Source: Gordonia sp. UBA7599 (GTDB lineage Bacteria > Actinomycetota > Actinomycetes > Mycobacteriales > Mycobacteriaceae). Taken from it: a DNA stretch of 44,776 nt. Both the position numbers and the translations under genes were made by a program. Position 1 is the stretch's first letter. The number at the start of each line of letters is the position of its first letter. The notes under the pieces were generated by a model that saw nothing but the letters and a program-made list of their open reading frames with translations, was not told the DNA's origin and did no database searches. Below, in pieces: positions 34,854-44,776 of the stretch. The stretch spans positions 24,003-68,778 of the forward strand of contig DLKD01000011.1 in the NCBI GenBank assembly GCA_002477755.1. The letters run 5' to 3'.

Positions 34854-36026
34854 TCAGCGCCGCTTGTTCTTCCGGGCCGCCTGCCGGTTCTTCTTGGACC
34901 CGGCGGCCTTACCCTTGGCCGGTCCGCTGCGCGCCGGGGGCGATGCCGCTCCCTTGGTCGACGTCGAGTCCTTGGCGAGTGATTCACCCTTCGACGACTC
35001 GGCCTCGGAATCCACACCAGCGTCGTCGGGCTTCGCCTCAGCGACGGAACCATCGGCAACCGTGCCATCAGATTTCAGATCGTCTCGCTTGGTCCGATCT
35101 GGGCGTGCACCGGGCTTGGGCGCGTTCGCCTTGTTCTTCTCCTCCTTGGCAACCTTGGCTGCTTCCTCTTCTCGGGCCATGCGACCGAAGACGAGGTGCT
35201 GCTGACCGTAGGTCCAGATGTTGTTACTGACCCAGTAGAGGAGGATCGCGACGGGGAAGAACGGGCCGGACACGAGGATGCCGAGCGGGAACACGTACTG
35301 GGAGAGCATGTTCATGATCCGCGTCTGCTGGCTCTCCAGCGCGGCAGCCGACTGACGCTGCACCGCGGCGCGCGCATTCAGGTAGGTCATCAGTGACGCG
35401 ATGAGCATGATCGGGACCACGACGACGACGATCCCGATCCGCGTGAAAGTCGGCGCGCCATGACTCATAAACGCCTCCCACTGCGGGGACGGCGACGACG
35501 GCATGGTCACCCAGGAAGCGAGGGGCACCCCGAAGAGGCGAGCCTCCAGAAAGTTCTGGACGTGGTCAGAACTGAAGAAGTAGTTGGCGGTGTTGGCGTT
35601 CTCCTCGACCGACATCGTGTGACCGCGCATACCGAACTGGGCACCGGTGCGGTTGAACGAGCGCAACACGTGGAACAGGCCGATGAAGACGGGGATCTGC
35701 ATGAACATCGGCAGGCATCCGAGGAGGGGGTTGAAGCCGTGCTCGCGCTGCAGCTTCTGCATCTCCTCGGCCATCTTGACCTGATCCTTGCCGTACTTCT
35801 TACGGATGGCCTGCATCTGCGGCTGGATCTCTTGCATCTTCTTCGTCGTCTGGATCTGTTTGACGAAGGGCTTGTAGAGGACCGCCCGCAACGTGAACAC
35901 GAGGAACACCACCGACAGGGCCCACGCGATGCCGTTGCCGTTGGGGGTATCCGGGGTGATCTTGTCGAACAACCAGTGCCAGAGCCACATGATCCCCGAC
36001 ACGGGGTAGTAGATGATGTTCAGCAC
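34854..36026 (-). CDS. yidC: Membrane protein insertase YidC/Oxa1
   Basis: Insertase of 390 residues that folds and inserts membrane proteins alone or with SecYEG. Five membrane helices are visible: near the N-terminus ([16 protein letters not shown]), [62 protein letters not shown] and [27 protein letters not shown]. The cytoplasmic hairpin after helix 2 is [38 protein letters not shown], and the conserved Arg in TLRAV should line the groove. The C-terminal ~110 residues are charged and disordered, ending in a Lys/Arg-rich tail. The start GTG 36026 overlaps yidD by 7 bp. Confidence 0.96.
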   Translation of the reverse strand: MLNIIYYPVSGIMWLWHWLFDKITPDTPNGNGIAWALSVVFLVFTLRAVLYKPFVKQIQTTKKMQEIQPQMQAIRKKYGKDQVKMAEEMQKLQREHGFNPLLGCLPMFMQIPVFIGLFHVLRSFNRTGAQFGMRGHTMSVEENANTANYFFSSDHVQNFLEARLFGVPLASWVTMPSSPSPQWEAFMSHGAPTFTRIGIVVVVVPIMLIASLMTYLNARAAVQRQSAAALESQQTRIMNMLSQYVFPLGILVSGPFFPVAILLYWVSNNIWTYGQQHLVFGRMAREEEAAKVAKEEKNKANAPKPGARPDRTKRDDLKSDGTVADGSVAEAKPDDAGVDSEAESSKGESLAKDSTSTKGAASPPARSGPAKGKAAGSKKNRQAARKNKRR

Positions 36027-36274
36027 GCTGTTTCCAGTCCCTCACTCTTCGAAAGGTTCCGCCGCGGCGGAACCGGGTCGTATCCGGGTTTGTGCCACGG
36101 CCCGCACTTGGCCAGCCGTGCGACGGCCAGCCAGCCGCCGTAGAAGAAGCCGTGCTTGGTCAAGGCCTCGACCGCGTAAGCACTGCAGGTCGGCTCGAAC
36201 CGACACGTCGGCAATCGCGTCGGCGAGATCCACACCTGATAGAAGCGGATCACCGCGATGGCAGCGCGGGTCAT
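36020..36274 (-). CDS. yidD: Membrane protein insertion efficiency factor YidD
   Basis: Small protein of 84 residues with the family signature [59 protein letters not shown], including the conserved Cys residues and PTCSxYA. It is thought to assist YidC-dependent insertion at the inner membrane. The ATG 36274 overlaps the rnpA stop as ATGA, and its 3' end overlaps yidC by 7 bp, so rnpA-yidD-yidC are translationally coupled. Confidence 0.95.
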   Translation of the reverse strand: MTRAAIAVIRFYQVWISPTRLPTCRFEPTCSAYAVEALTKHGFFYGGWLAVARLAKCGPWHKPGYDPVPPRRNLSKSEGLETAC

Positions 36275-36633
36275 GGCCGTACCGCCCGGGCGAGCTGGTC
36301 GGCCAACTCGACCGAAGACCGGTCGGCCGCTGACGGCCGGGCGCGCACGACGAAGAAAGATTCCGTTTCGACGACGGGAAGGACACTCATCCCGAACGCG
36401 GTTCGGATACAGCGGGCGACGCGATGGCGGACAACGGCGTTGCCGACTTTCTTGCTCACGATCATCCCCAGCCGGGGGCCACCACACAGGGCGACATCGC
36501 TGCGGGTGGGGTCCGGCCATGCCGGAGCGACCTCGAGTCGGTGGATATCGAGGTCTCGGGTTCGGGTGCGCATGCCCTGTGAAAGGGTGCGCCGGAAGTC
36601 GGATCGCCGATGGATCCGGTGCGCGGAGTTCAT
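36271..36633 (-). CDS. rnpA: Ribonuclease P protein component
   Basis: Basic protein of 120 residues that helps RNase P RNA bind pre-tRNA. The start [19 protein letters not shown] is the usual RnpA N-terminus, and the RNR motif region is [22 protein letters not shown]. The C-terminal strand [11 protein letters not shown] completes the fold. The ATG 36633 lacks a clear Shine-Dalgarno sequence. It is downstream of rpmH by 81 bp, the classic rpmH-rnpA pair. Confidence 0.95.
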   Translation of the reverse strand: MNSAHRIHRRSDFRRTLSQGMRTRTRDLDIHRLEVAPAWPDPTRSDVALCGGPRLGMIVSKKVGNAVVRHRVARCIRTAFGMSVLPVVETESFFVVRARPSAADRSSVELADQLARAVRP

Positions 36634-36714
36634 CGTCGAACATGCATCGCGGGACCGGCGCCGAGAAGCGTTAGTGAGCGGACGGCTCGGTCACCACGAA
36701 GCAGGAGACAGAAC

Positions 36715-36858
36715 TCAGGCGCTCAGCCTTGCGCGGCCCTTGGTGCGACGGCCGCTGATGATCGACCGGCCGGCACGGGTCCGCATACGGAGACGGAAGC
36801 CGTGCTTGCGCGCACGACGACGGTTGTTCGGCTGGAAAGTCCGCTTGCCCTTGGCCAT
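36715..36858 (-). CDS. rpmH: 50S ribosomal protein L34 (bL34)
   Basis: Very basic 47-residue ribosomal protein: it begins [20 protein letters not shown] and ends [12 protein letters not shown], matching bL34 over its full length. GGAG lies seven bases before ATG 36858. It heads the minus-strand run toward rnpA and is divergent from dnaA across a 341-bp control region. Confidence 0.97.
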   Translation of the reverse strand: MAKGKRTFQPNNRRRARKHGFRLRMRTRAGRSIISGRRTKGRARLSA

Positions 36859-37199
36859 CGGAGTGACTCCTTCAAGTCAGTGCCCACTCGCGCGGGCTGT
36901 AAACAAGTCTCGGTATCGTCGTCTGGTGCCGAGGCATCTCGGATAGTCTGGCCAACTGTTGGTGTCACCCACCAGGTGTCCGACCGAAAGTCCGTACGAC
37001 GGATGTGACTTGTCGAGGGTACTGACTTCCGCTTGGACAATCAAACCGCTCGCGATCACCTGACACCCCTTCCTATGCACACTTGTTAATAAGTGTGTGG
37101 AGAACTTTGATGTCGGCAGCACGAACGTGGCATGCTGGGAGGCCGCACAACCCGTCACGACGACGGTATCTGCAACGTCGAATCAACTAGGGGGACAAG
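36859..37199. promoter_or_regulatory. rpmH-dnaA divergent control region
   Basis: 341 bp without a gene. An inverted repeat CACACTT-N6-AAGTGTG lies at 37078-37097. It abuts TGTGGAGAA (37096-37104), the complement of TTCTCCACA, one base from the DnaA-box consensus; TTGGACAAT near 37033 is a weaker box. A possible dnaA promoter is TTGTTA (37084-37089), 17 bases, TTTGAT (37107-37112). The dnaA Shine-Dalgarno GGGGGA is at 37191-37196. The overlap of box, inverted repeat and -35 suggests autoregulation by DnaA. The rpmH promoter was not resolved. Confidence 0.5.
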
Positions 37200-38684
37200 A
37201 TGACCGACGCCGGTGTGTCGTTCCCCGACGTCTGGTTGACGATCGTCGACGAACTCGTTGACGACACCAGGGTCAACCCTCCTCTCACCCGCCAACAGAA
37301 GGCGTGGCTCTCCCTCGTCCGACCACTCACCCTTACCGAGGGATTCGCTCTTCTCTCGGTGCCCAACCGTGTCGTCCAGGAGCAGATCGAGCGGAATCTG
37401 CGCAACATCATTTGCGGTGCACTGTCGCGTCACCTCGGCCAGTCGGTCGACCTCGGTGTGCGCATCCAGCCGCTGACCGAGCTTGAGCCCGACCCGAAAG
37501 AAACCGACCATCGGGACGGAGACGGAGACAACGAGTCACCCGACGACACTTGGGTGGAACAGCGCCGAACATTCGTGGAGCGGCGCGGCGACGATTGGTC
37601 CGACGTGTTTCGCCGCAGCCCGGGTTCCGAGTCGGCCGCCCCTTCGTCGGGCAGCCTGCACCCGCGCTACACCTTCGACACCTTCGTCATCGGCGCGTCC
37701 AACCGCTTCGCACACGCCTCTGCCGTCGCCGTCGCCGAGTCGCCGGCCCGCGCCTACAACCCGCTCTTCATCTGGGGCGAGTCGGGGTTGGGCAAGACCC
37801 ACCTCCTGCACGCCGCCGGTCACTACGCCCTACGGCTCTTCCCCAACCTGCGAGTGAAGTACGTATCGACCGAGGAGTTCACCAACGACTTCATCAACTC
37901 GTTGCGCGACGACCGGCGGGTGCAGTTCCAGCGCCGCTATCGTGACGAGGTCGACATCCTCCTGGTCGACGACATCCAATTCTTGATCGGCCGCGAAGGA
38001 ACGCAGGAAGAGTTCTTCCACACCTTCAACACCCTGCACAACGCCGACAAGCAGATCATCATCTCCTCCGACCGTCCGCCCCATCAGCTGGCAACCCTGG
38101 AAGACCGTCTGCGCACACGCTTCGAGGGAGGTCTCATCACCGATGTCCAGCCGCCCGACCTCGAGACCCGTGTCGCCATCCTTCGCAAGAAGGCCCAGAT
38201 GGACAAGATCGCTGTCCCCGACGACGTGCTGGTACTCACCGCGTCCCACATCGAGCGCAACATCCGCGAGCTCGAGGGCGCCCTGATCCGCGTGACCGCG
38301 TTCGCCTCGCTCACCAACGCCGAGTTGAACCGCTCGCTGGCCGAGGTGGTGCTCCGCAACCTGTTACCCGAAGCCGGTGTCCAAGAGGTCAGCGCCGCCA
38401 AGATCCTCGCGGTGACGGCCGACTACTTCTCTGTCACGATCGACACCCTCAAGGGACCCTCCCGCAAGTCCGAGATCGTGATGCCCCGGCAGATCGCCAT
38501 GTATCTGTGCCGCGAACTCACCGACCTCTCGTTGCCGAAGATCGGTGAGGAGTTCAACCGCGACCACTCGACGGTCATGTACGCCGAGCGCAAGGTCCGC
38601 GAGACCATGGCGGCCAACCGTGGGGTCTACGACTCCGTCCAGGAGCTCACCGCGCGCATCAAGCGCAATCCCGGCCCGGCGTAA
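37200..38684 (+). CDS. dnaA: Chromosomal replication initiator protein DnaA
   Basis: AAA+ initiator of 494 residues that binds DnaA boxes and opens oriC. Domain I is ~1-90, and an acidic linker (domain II) covers ~90-150. The ATPase begins at [17 protein letters not shown], with Walker A GESGLGKT (193-200), Walker [11 protein letters not shown] and sensor regions. Domain IV has the DNA-binding signature [15 protein letters not shown]. The start is ATG 37200 with GGGGGA four bases upstream. It is followed by oriC. Confidence 0.99.
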   Translation: MTDAGVSFPDVWLTIVDELVDDTRVNPPLTRQQKAWLSLVRPLTLTEGFALLSVPNRVVQEQIERNLRNIICGALSRHLGQSVDLGVRIQPLTELEPDPKETDHRDGDGDNESPDDTWVEQRRTFVERRGDDWSDVFRRSPGSESAAPSSGSLHPRYTFDTFVIGASNRFAHASAVAVAESPARAYNPLFIWGESGLGKTHLLHAAGHYALRLFPNLRVKYVSTEEFTNDFINSLRDDRRVQFQRRYRDEVDILLVDDIQFLIGREGTQEEFFHTFNTLHNADKQIIISSDRPPHQLATLEDRLRTRFEGGLITDVQPPDLETRVAILRKKAQMDKIAVPDDVLVLTASHIERNIRELEGALIRVTAFASLTNAELNRSLAEVVLRNLLPEAGVQEVSAAKILAVTADYFSVTIDTLKGPSRKSEIVMPRQIAMYLCRELTDLSLPKIGEEFNRDHSTVMYAERKVRETMAANRGVYDSVQELTARIKRNPGPA

Positions 38685-39113
38685 CCCGATCTCGCGCCGC
38701 TGGCCGGCAACCCTCAACCATCCGGCGAGAGTTCTCCCCTGCGCCATGCCCGAGGCGATAGGCGTGTCGCAGTCCGGCGCGTCGTTGTGGATGAGCCTGG
38801 CGAAAACCCCCGCCAGCTGTGGAGAGTCGGTGGACAACTGAAGAACAATTTTCGCCCGATCCACAGGCCGTCGAACTGCCCCCAGGGTTACGCACAACCT
38901 GTCCACAGCAGGATCTGCTGCTCTACCTGCCGATATGGCAGTTACACACAGTTTCCGGAACGCCTACTAACACTTCTGTTCTCTTTAGATTGATCTCTTC
39001 TAAAAGCAGCCGTGTGCACAACATCGTCGGGTCGACTCGGCAGACCGTCGTCGTCGCCGATCTTTTGTGACCCCGCCCGCCAGAACGGCCTGCGACGCTT
39101 TACAGTGACCACC
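38685..39113. other. oriC: Origin of replication oriC (dnaA-dnaN intergenic region)
   Basis: 429 bp without a gene, with a cluster of DnaA-box-like 9-mers. On the minus strand: TCATCCACA (38794-38786), TTGTCCACC (38837-38829) and TTGTGCACA (39021-39013). On the plus strand: CTGTCCACA (38899-38907), with weaker CGATCCACA (38857-38865) and TTACACACA (38942-38950). None is a perfect TTGTCCACA or TTATCCACA. The most AT-rich stretch, 38963-39007 (CTAACACTTCTGTTCTCTTTAG and onward to CTTCTAAAAG), is the best unwinding-element candidate. A dnaN -10 (TACAGT) is at 39101-39106. Confidence 0.88.
39101..39106 (+). promoter_or_regulatory. -10 element of dnaN (leaderless)
   Basis: TACAGT ends seven bases before ATG 39114, and no Shine-Dalgarno sequence is present. 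Confidence 0.5.
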
Positions 39114-40283
39114 ATGAAGTTTCGTGTCTCACGCGACGAGTTCGCGGAGTCGGTGGCTTGGGTTGCCCGGAGCCTGCCTGCCCGTCCGCCGGTTCCCGTC
39201 CTGGGGTGTGTGGTTCTCACTGCCGGCGAGAACGGTTTGACCGTCTCCGGTTTCGATTACGAGGTCTCCGCACAAGAGTCCATCGCTGCCGAGGTCGCCG
39301 AGCCCGGCCGCGTCCTCGTTTCGGGCCGATTGCTGGCCGACATCACCAAAGCCCTCCCGTCCAAGCCGGTCGACGTCGGGCTCGACGGCTCGCGCGTATC
39401 GATCACCTGCGGGAGTGCGAAGTTCTCGCTGCCGACCATGCCGGTTGAGGACTATCCCGAGATGCCCGCCATCCCGGCGACGACGGGAACGATCCCGTCG
39501 AACATCTTTGCCGAGGCCATCTCGCAGGTGGCGTTGGCGGCCGGACGTGACGACACGCTTCCGATGCTGACCGGCGTCCGGCTCGAGATCGACGGCAAGA
39601 CGGTGGTCCTGGCCGCCACGGACCGATTCCGCCTCGCGGTGCGCGAACTCGAATGGCAGCCCAGTGATGCGTCGGCGTCGGGTGCGGTGCTGGTTCCGGC
39701 CAAGACGCTGGCCGATGCGGCGAAGACCGCCGGCGCCGAGGCCGCCACCGATGTCACGTTGGCGTTCGGCAGTGGTGCGGGGATCGGCGGGGACGGAATC
39801 TTCGGCATCCTCGGCGGCGCCAAGCAAACGACCACCCGCTTGCTCGACGCGGAGTTCCCCAAGTTCCGCCAGCTCCTCCCTGCGAGCCATACCGCGGTAG
39901 CCACGATCGACAGCGCTCCGTTGCTCGACGCGATCAAGCGCGTGGCACTCGTCGCCGACCGCGGCGCCCAGGTGCGGATGGAATTCACCGAGGGCTCGGT
40001 TCTCCTGACTGCCGGCGGCGACGAAGCCGGCAAGGCGGAAGAAGAGCTGCCGGTCGTCTTCCACGGCGAGCCGCTCACGATCGCATTCAACCCGGGTTAT
40101 CTGCAGGACGGTCTCGCCGCGATCGGTGTGCCCACCGTCGACTTCGGATTCACGACGCCCAGCCGGCCCGCGGTCTTGCGGCCGTCGACCGGTGAGGAAC
40201 CGGTTGCCGACGAGAGTGGCGCGTTTCTGGCGCCCGATTCGGTGTTCAGCTACCTGCTGATGCCGGTGCGCCTGCCCGGCTGA
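39114..40283 (+). CDS. dnaN: DNA polymerase III subunit beta (sliding clamp)
   Basis: Ring-forming processivity clamp of 389 residues with three repeated domains. The sequence runs from [37 protein letters not shown] (domain 1) through [32 protein letters not shown] (domain 2) to [14 protein letters not shown] and the C-terminal [10 protein letters not shown], whose MPVRL strand forms part of the client pocket. The length is normal for Mycobacteriales. It is also the target of griselimycin-type antibiotics in relatives. recF follows after 3 bp. Confidence 0.99.
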   Translation: MKFRVSRDEFAESVAWVARSLPARPPVPVLGCVVLTAGENGLTVSGFDYEVSAQESIAAEVAEPGRVLVSGRLLADITKALPSKPVDVGLDGSRVSITCGSAKFSLPTMPVEDYPEMPAIPATTGTIPSNIFAEAISQVALAAGRDDTLPMLTGVRLEIDGKTVVLAATDRFRLAVRELEWQPSDASASGAVLVPAKTLADAAKTAGAEAATDVTLAFGSGAGIGGDGIFGILGGAKQTTTRLLDAEFPKFRQLLPASHTAVATIDSAPLLDAIKRVALVADRGAQVRMEFTEGSVLLTAGGDEAGKAEEELPVVFHGEPLTIAFNPGYLQDGLAAIGVPTVDFGFTTPSRPAVLRPSTGEEPVADESGAFLAPDSVFSYLLMPVRLPG

Positions 40284-40286
40284 TCG

Positions 40287-41537
40287 GTGTTCGTCCGCCA
40301 ACTGTCGTTGCGGGACTTCCGATCGTGGCATGCCCTCGATGTGGAGTTCGCCGCCGAGCCTACGGTGTTGGTGGGACGCAACGGGTTCGGAAAGACCAAC
40401 GTCCTCGAGGCGCTGTACTACATCGCGAACTTGCGGTCGCATCGCGTCACCTCCGATGCGGCCCTCGTGTCACAGGGTGCGCAGTCCGCGCGGATCGCAA
40501 CGACGGTCCACAACGACGGCCGCGAATTGTCGGTGGATGTCACGATCCTTCCGGCCGGTGCGAACAAGGTGGCGCTGGGAACCCGGCCGATCCGCCGCCA
40601 CAGGGAAGTCATTGGTGTTCTGCGAGCCGTGATGTTCGCGCCGGAGGATCTCCTGCTGGTCCGCGGCGAACCGGCCGATCGCCGGCGTTTCGTCGACGAA
40701 CTGGTGACCGGTCGTGGTCCGGCGGCGGTAGCGACGAAAGCCGACTACGACCGGGTGCTGCGCCAGCGCGCCGCGCTGTTGAAAACCGCGGGCGCCGCGT
40801 TGCGCCGAGGCGGATCCGACGCGGAGTCGGTAATCAGCACCCTTGATGTGTGGGACGGTCAACTCGCCGCGCTCGGTGCTCAGGTGACCGCCCATCGGAT
40901 CGCGACGGTCACGGCCCTGGCGCCGCACTTCGAGCAGGCTTACGCCGCCATCGCTCCGCATTCGAGACCCGCCGCGATCTCCTACCGCAGTGCCGTCGGA
41001 CCCGGGGTGGCAGAACCCGACGGATCGTCGCGTCCCGTCGCAGACATCGAGCAGCTACTCCTGGACGCCCTCGCGAGTGCCCGCTCCAAGGAGATCGAGC
41101 GGGGGGTGTGCCTGGTTGGACCTCATCGCGACGACCTCGAGATCTCACTCGGCGATCAACCGGCGAAAGGCTACGCCAGTCACGGCGAGTCATGGTCGTT
41201 GGCACTGGCTCTGAGACTGGGGACGGTGGAACTGGCGCGCGCCGAGGGCGTCGAGCCGGTGATCATGCTCGACGATGTCTTCGCCGAGCTGGACGCGCGC
41301 AGGCGTGAGCACCTGGCTGGGTTCACCGCCGGAGCCGAGCAGTTGTTGGTGACCGCCGCGGTCCCGGAGGATCTGCCCAGTGGGGTGCGAGGGCGCCGAC
41401 TGTCGGTGGAGATGGTCGCAGACACTACTGACGGCAGTCAGATTTTCGAGTCTGCGGACGGATCGAAAGCCGACGACAGCGCGCCTGCTCGGCGGTCCAT
41501 TGTCAGTGACGACAGTAGAATGACAGACGATGACTGA
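40287..41537 (+). CDS. recF: DNA replication and repair protein RecF
   Basis: SMC-like ATPase of 416 residues for recombinational gap repair with RecO and RecR. The Walker A is GRNGFGKTN (30-38). The signature region comes before VIMLDDVFAELDARRREHLAGF, which contains Walker B. The protein is about 30 residues longer than M. tuberculosis RecF because of an acidic tail (ESADGSKADDSAPARRSIVSDDSRMTDDD). The start GTG 40287 lies 3 bp after dnaN. The end overlaps the DUF721 gene by 8 bp, and the long tail may simply place the stop inside that gene. Confidence 0.96.
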   Translation: MFVRQLSLRDFRSWHALDVEFAAEPTVLVGRNGFGKTNVLEALYYIANLRSHRVTSDAALVSQGAQSARIATTVHNDGRELSVDVTILPAGANKVALGTRPIRRHREVIGVLRAVMFAPEDLLLVRGEPADRRRFVDELVTGRGPAAVATKADYDRVLRQRAALLKTAGAALRRGGSDAESVISTLDVWDGQLAALGAQVTAHRIATVTALAPHFEQAYAAIAPHSRPAAISYRSAVGPGVAEPDGSSRPVADIEQLLLDALASARSKEIERGVCLVGPHRDDLEISLGDQPAKGYASHGESWSLALALRLGTVELARAEGVEPVIMLDDVFAELDARRREHLAGFTAGAEQLLVTAAVPEDLPSGVRGRRLSVEMVADTTDGSQIFESADGSKADDSAPARRSIVSDDSRMTDDD

Positions 41538-42057
41538 CGCGGAGGCCGGCGGTTCGAGCAGCGGCTACGAGCTCGCCAAGAAGGCACTCGAAGAAGCGCG
41601 TGCCCGTTCACGCACGCGCCGCGCCGCGACCGGGAAAGCCCCGCTGTCGAACCCGGCTGGTAGTCGGTCGAGACGTCGGTGGTCCGGTGCCGGTCCCGAT
41701 CACCGGGATCCGCAGAGTCTGGGCAGTCTCGTCGGCCGGCTGTCGCAGGCGCCGGGGTGGCAGACCCGGGTGGGTGCGGCGACGGTTCTCGCCTCTTGGG
41801 ACGCGATCGTGGGTGCCGATGTCTGCGCCCACGCCCGTCCGAGCCGCCTGGAGGAGGGCATCCTCTACGTCTCTGCGGAGTCAACGGCGTGGGCGACGCA
41901 GTTGCGCTACGTGCAGAGTCACATCCTCGCGAAGATCGCCGCGGCGGTCGGCGACGGCGTCGTGACCCAGCTGCGGATCACCGGACCGCAAGCGCCGTCA
42001 TGGCGAAAAGGCCCCCGCCATGTACCGGGCCGAGGGCCCCGCGACACCTATGGGTAG
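41530..42057 (+). CDS. DUF721 (DciA-like) family protein, Rv0004-like
   Basis: Protein of 175 residues. A basic, disordered N-terminal half (RARSRTRRAATGKAPLSNPAGSRSRRRW) precedes the DUF721 domain (LVGRLSQAPGWQTRVGAATVLASWDAIVGADVCAHARPSRLEEGILYVSAESTAWATQLRYVQSHILAKIAAAVG). DUF721 includes DciA, the replicative-helicase operator/loader of many bacteria. Its place after recF and before gyrB is conserved (Rv0004). It overlaps recF by 8 bp, and its stop lies in the left arm of a hairpin. Confidence 0.9.
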   Translation: MTDAEAGGSSSGYELAKKALEEARARSRTRRAATGKAPLSNPAGSRSRRRWSGAGPDHRDPQSLGSLVGRLSQAPGWQTRVGAATVLASWDAIVGADVCAHARPSRLEEGILYVSAESTAWATQLRYVQSHILAKIAAAVGDGVVTQLRITGPQAPSWRKGPRHVPGRGPRDTYG

Positions 42058-42075
42058 AGCCCCTCGAAGGGGCTC
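42057..42075 (+). terminator. Hairpin at the end of the dnaN-recF-DUF721 operon
   Basis: GAGCCCCT-CGA-AGGGGCTC: an 8-bp stem with a 3-base loop starting on the last base of the stop codon. No U tract follows, as is common in high-GC actinomycetes. Confidence 0.7.
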
Positions 42076-42119
42076 GCGACGATAGTCCTCGCAACGGCCA
42101 TACCGCCGCAGAATGACTG

Positions 42120-42128
42120 TTTTCCACA
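42120..42128 (+). promoter_or_regulatory. DnaA-box-like 9-mer upstream of gyrB
   Basis: TTTTCCACA is one base from TTATCCACA, about 190 bp before gyrB and 3 kb from oriC. It is the only one found in this 235-bp gap and could be chance. The rest of 42076-42210 shows no other clear feature. Confidence 0.35.
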
Positions 42129-42210
42129 ATCGGCCCACAAGAACGGCGAAAAACTCGATCTGAGGGCGTTCTAGCGGCCAGGCATCCCGGCTCTAGTACG
42201 GGTGACCCAG

Positions 42211-42216
42211 TACGAT
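42211..42216 (+). promoter_or_regulatory. -10 element before the small ORF and gyrB
   Basis: TACGAT ends seven bases before GTG 42224, the leaderless geometry seen elsewhere in the window. It is the likeliest gyrB promoter. Confidence 0.4.
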
Positions 42217-42223
42217 GGACACA

Positions 42224-42292
42224 GTGCCCGAGAAGGGGCTGGCGGGGGTCTATCGGGACCTGCGCGAGGAAGAGATTCACCGGTACCGGTGA
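42224..42292 (+). CDS. Short upstream ORF (22 codons) in the gyrB leader
   Basis: GTG 42224 opens VPEKGLAGVYRDLREEEIHRYR and a TGA at 42290-42292, 18 bp before the gyrB GTG. The in-frame ATG 42215 would give 25 residues but overlaps the -10. The peptide is charged and helix-like, with no known family. Its stop overlaps the GAGGGGAG that may serve gyrB, so its translation could affect gyrB initiation. It could also be the remnant of an older gyrB N-terminus, though it is not in the gyrB frame. Coding status is unproven. Confidence 0.4.
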   Translation: MPEKGLAGVYRDLREEEIHRYR

Positions 42293-44353
<2,061 letters not shown>

Positions 44354-44396
44354 TCCGGGAATTGCACGAATCGCCTTGAGCCACAACGCTTTTGGT

Positions 44397-44413
44397 GACG
44401 ACCGCGGGTCGTC
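44397..44413. promoter_or_regulatory. 17-bp palindrome before gyrA, identical to 7343-7359
   Basis: GACGACC-GCG-GGTCGTC ends 21 bases before the gyrA ATG. The exact copy lies in the leader of the S15 hydrolase gene. In the gyrB-gyrA gap it could be a hairpin tuning gyrA translation or a partial terminator. Confidence 0.5.
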
Positions 44414-44434
44414 GCCTGTATCGAAGAGGAACCG

Positions 44435-44776
44435 ATGACCGACACCACGCTGCCCCCCACCGACGACGGCGGCCACGACCGCATCCTGCCGGTCGACATC
44501 CAGCAGGAGATGCAGAACAGCTACATCGACTATGCGATGAGCGTGATCGTCGGCCGTGCGCTGCCGGAGGTCCGCGACGGCCTCAAGCCCGTGCACCGGC
44601 GCCTGTTGTACGCGACGAACGACGCCGGCTATCGCCCGGACCGCCCATACGTGAAGTCGGCGAAACCGGTTGCCGAGACGATGGGCAACTACCACCCGCA
44701 CGGTGACACCGCGATCTACGACGCACTGGTGCGCCTGGCCCAACCGTGGTCGATGCGCTACCCGCTGATCGACGGC
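44435..44776 (+). CDS. gyrA: DNA gyrase subunit A (5' part, cut by window end)
   Basis: First 114 codons of the DNA-cleaving gyrase subunit; no stop is reached. The N-terminus is [59 protein letters not shown], the conserved start of GyrA. The quinolone-resistance-determining region is present: [21 protein letters not shown], with Thr92 at the position of E. coli Ser83 and Asp96 at that of Asp87. The active-site Tyr lies beyond the window. An AGAGGA site lies six bases before ATG 44435. Confidence 0.98.
   Translation, partial: MTDTTLPPTDDGGHDRILPVDIQQEMQNSYIDYAMSVIVGRALPEVRDGLKPVHRRLLYATNDAGYRPDRPYVKSAKPVAETMGNYHPHGDTAIYDALVRLAQPWSMRYPLIDG

Noticed and set aside
36723-37040. 105-codon minus-strand frame over rpmH and the rpmH-dnaA gap
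   Set aside because: It is in a different frame from the clear bL34 sequence and covers the control region; bL34 explains the coding signal.

Overview
This window is the chromosomal replication-origin region of a high-GC actinomycete of the order Mycobacteriales, most like Gordonia or a close relative. The order rpmH (minus) / dnaA - oriC - dnaN - recF - DUF721 gene - gyrB - gyrA (plus), with rnpA-yidD-yidC-jag-rsmG-parA-parB on the left side and pcnA-mutT-DUF6049-murJ-sigM-anti-sigma-trxB-trxA-cwlM-GNAT beyond it, is the order known from Mycobacterium tuberculosis (Rv3907c to Rv3924c, then Rv0001 to Rv0006). The genus is inferred from protein resemblance and context only.

Layout. 1-358: intergenic DNA with two 22-bp tandem-repeat clusters in opposite orientation around a 49-codon remnant of a VOC/glyoxalase gene. 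359-10522: leuS, an SdpI-like membrane protein with a cysteine-rich tail, a bile-acid:sodium symporter-family protein, a DUF4333 lipoprotein, an exported S15-type hydrolase, YqgE, an MFS carrier and an EgtE-like PLP enzyme. 10587-12254: an accessory islet with an Asp-rich 13-residue-repeat protein, a FitAB/VapBC toxin-antitoxin pair with a twin-palindrome operator, and a YccF membrane protein. 12294-17068: a glycerolipid cassette, glpD and tetR divergent from an AGPS-like flavoenzyme and a lipid kinase, in the order of Rv2249c-Rv2252. 17090-31137: the pcnA-to-GNAT block. 31138-34140: parB, parA, four perfect parS sites and an rsmG gene broken by a frameshift. 34141-36858: jag, yidC, yidD, rnpA, rpmH. 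36859-44776: dnaA, oriC, dnaN, recF, DUF721 gene, a small upstream ORF, gyrB and the start of gyrA (cut by the window end).

How it works together. The right part holds replication initiation (DnaA, oriC), the sliding clamp, RecF, the DUF721 protein and gyrase. The parABS genes beside it handle origin segregation. The rpmH-rnpA-yidD-yidC-jag block makes ribosomal protein bL34, the RNase P protein and the membrane insertase. The murJ-sigM-trx-cwlM block links peptidoglycan precursor export and its control with envelope-stress and thiol-redox responses.

A recurring feature is a -10-like hexamer (TAnnnT or close) placed 6 or 7 bases before an ATG or GTG. It occurs before leuS, sdpI, yqgE, the MFS gene, the EgtE-like gene, the antitoxin, yccF, mutT, sigM, dnaN and the ORF before gyrB, and points to widespread leaderless transcription. 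Most of the window is core genome and no wholly new system stands out. The best leads are the rsmG frameshift, the strong in-frame internal start in murJ, the repeat-flanked VOC remnant, the 13-residue-repeat protein, the ORF before gyrB and an identical 17-bp palindrome in two leaders.
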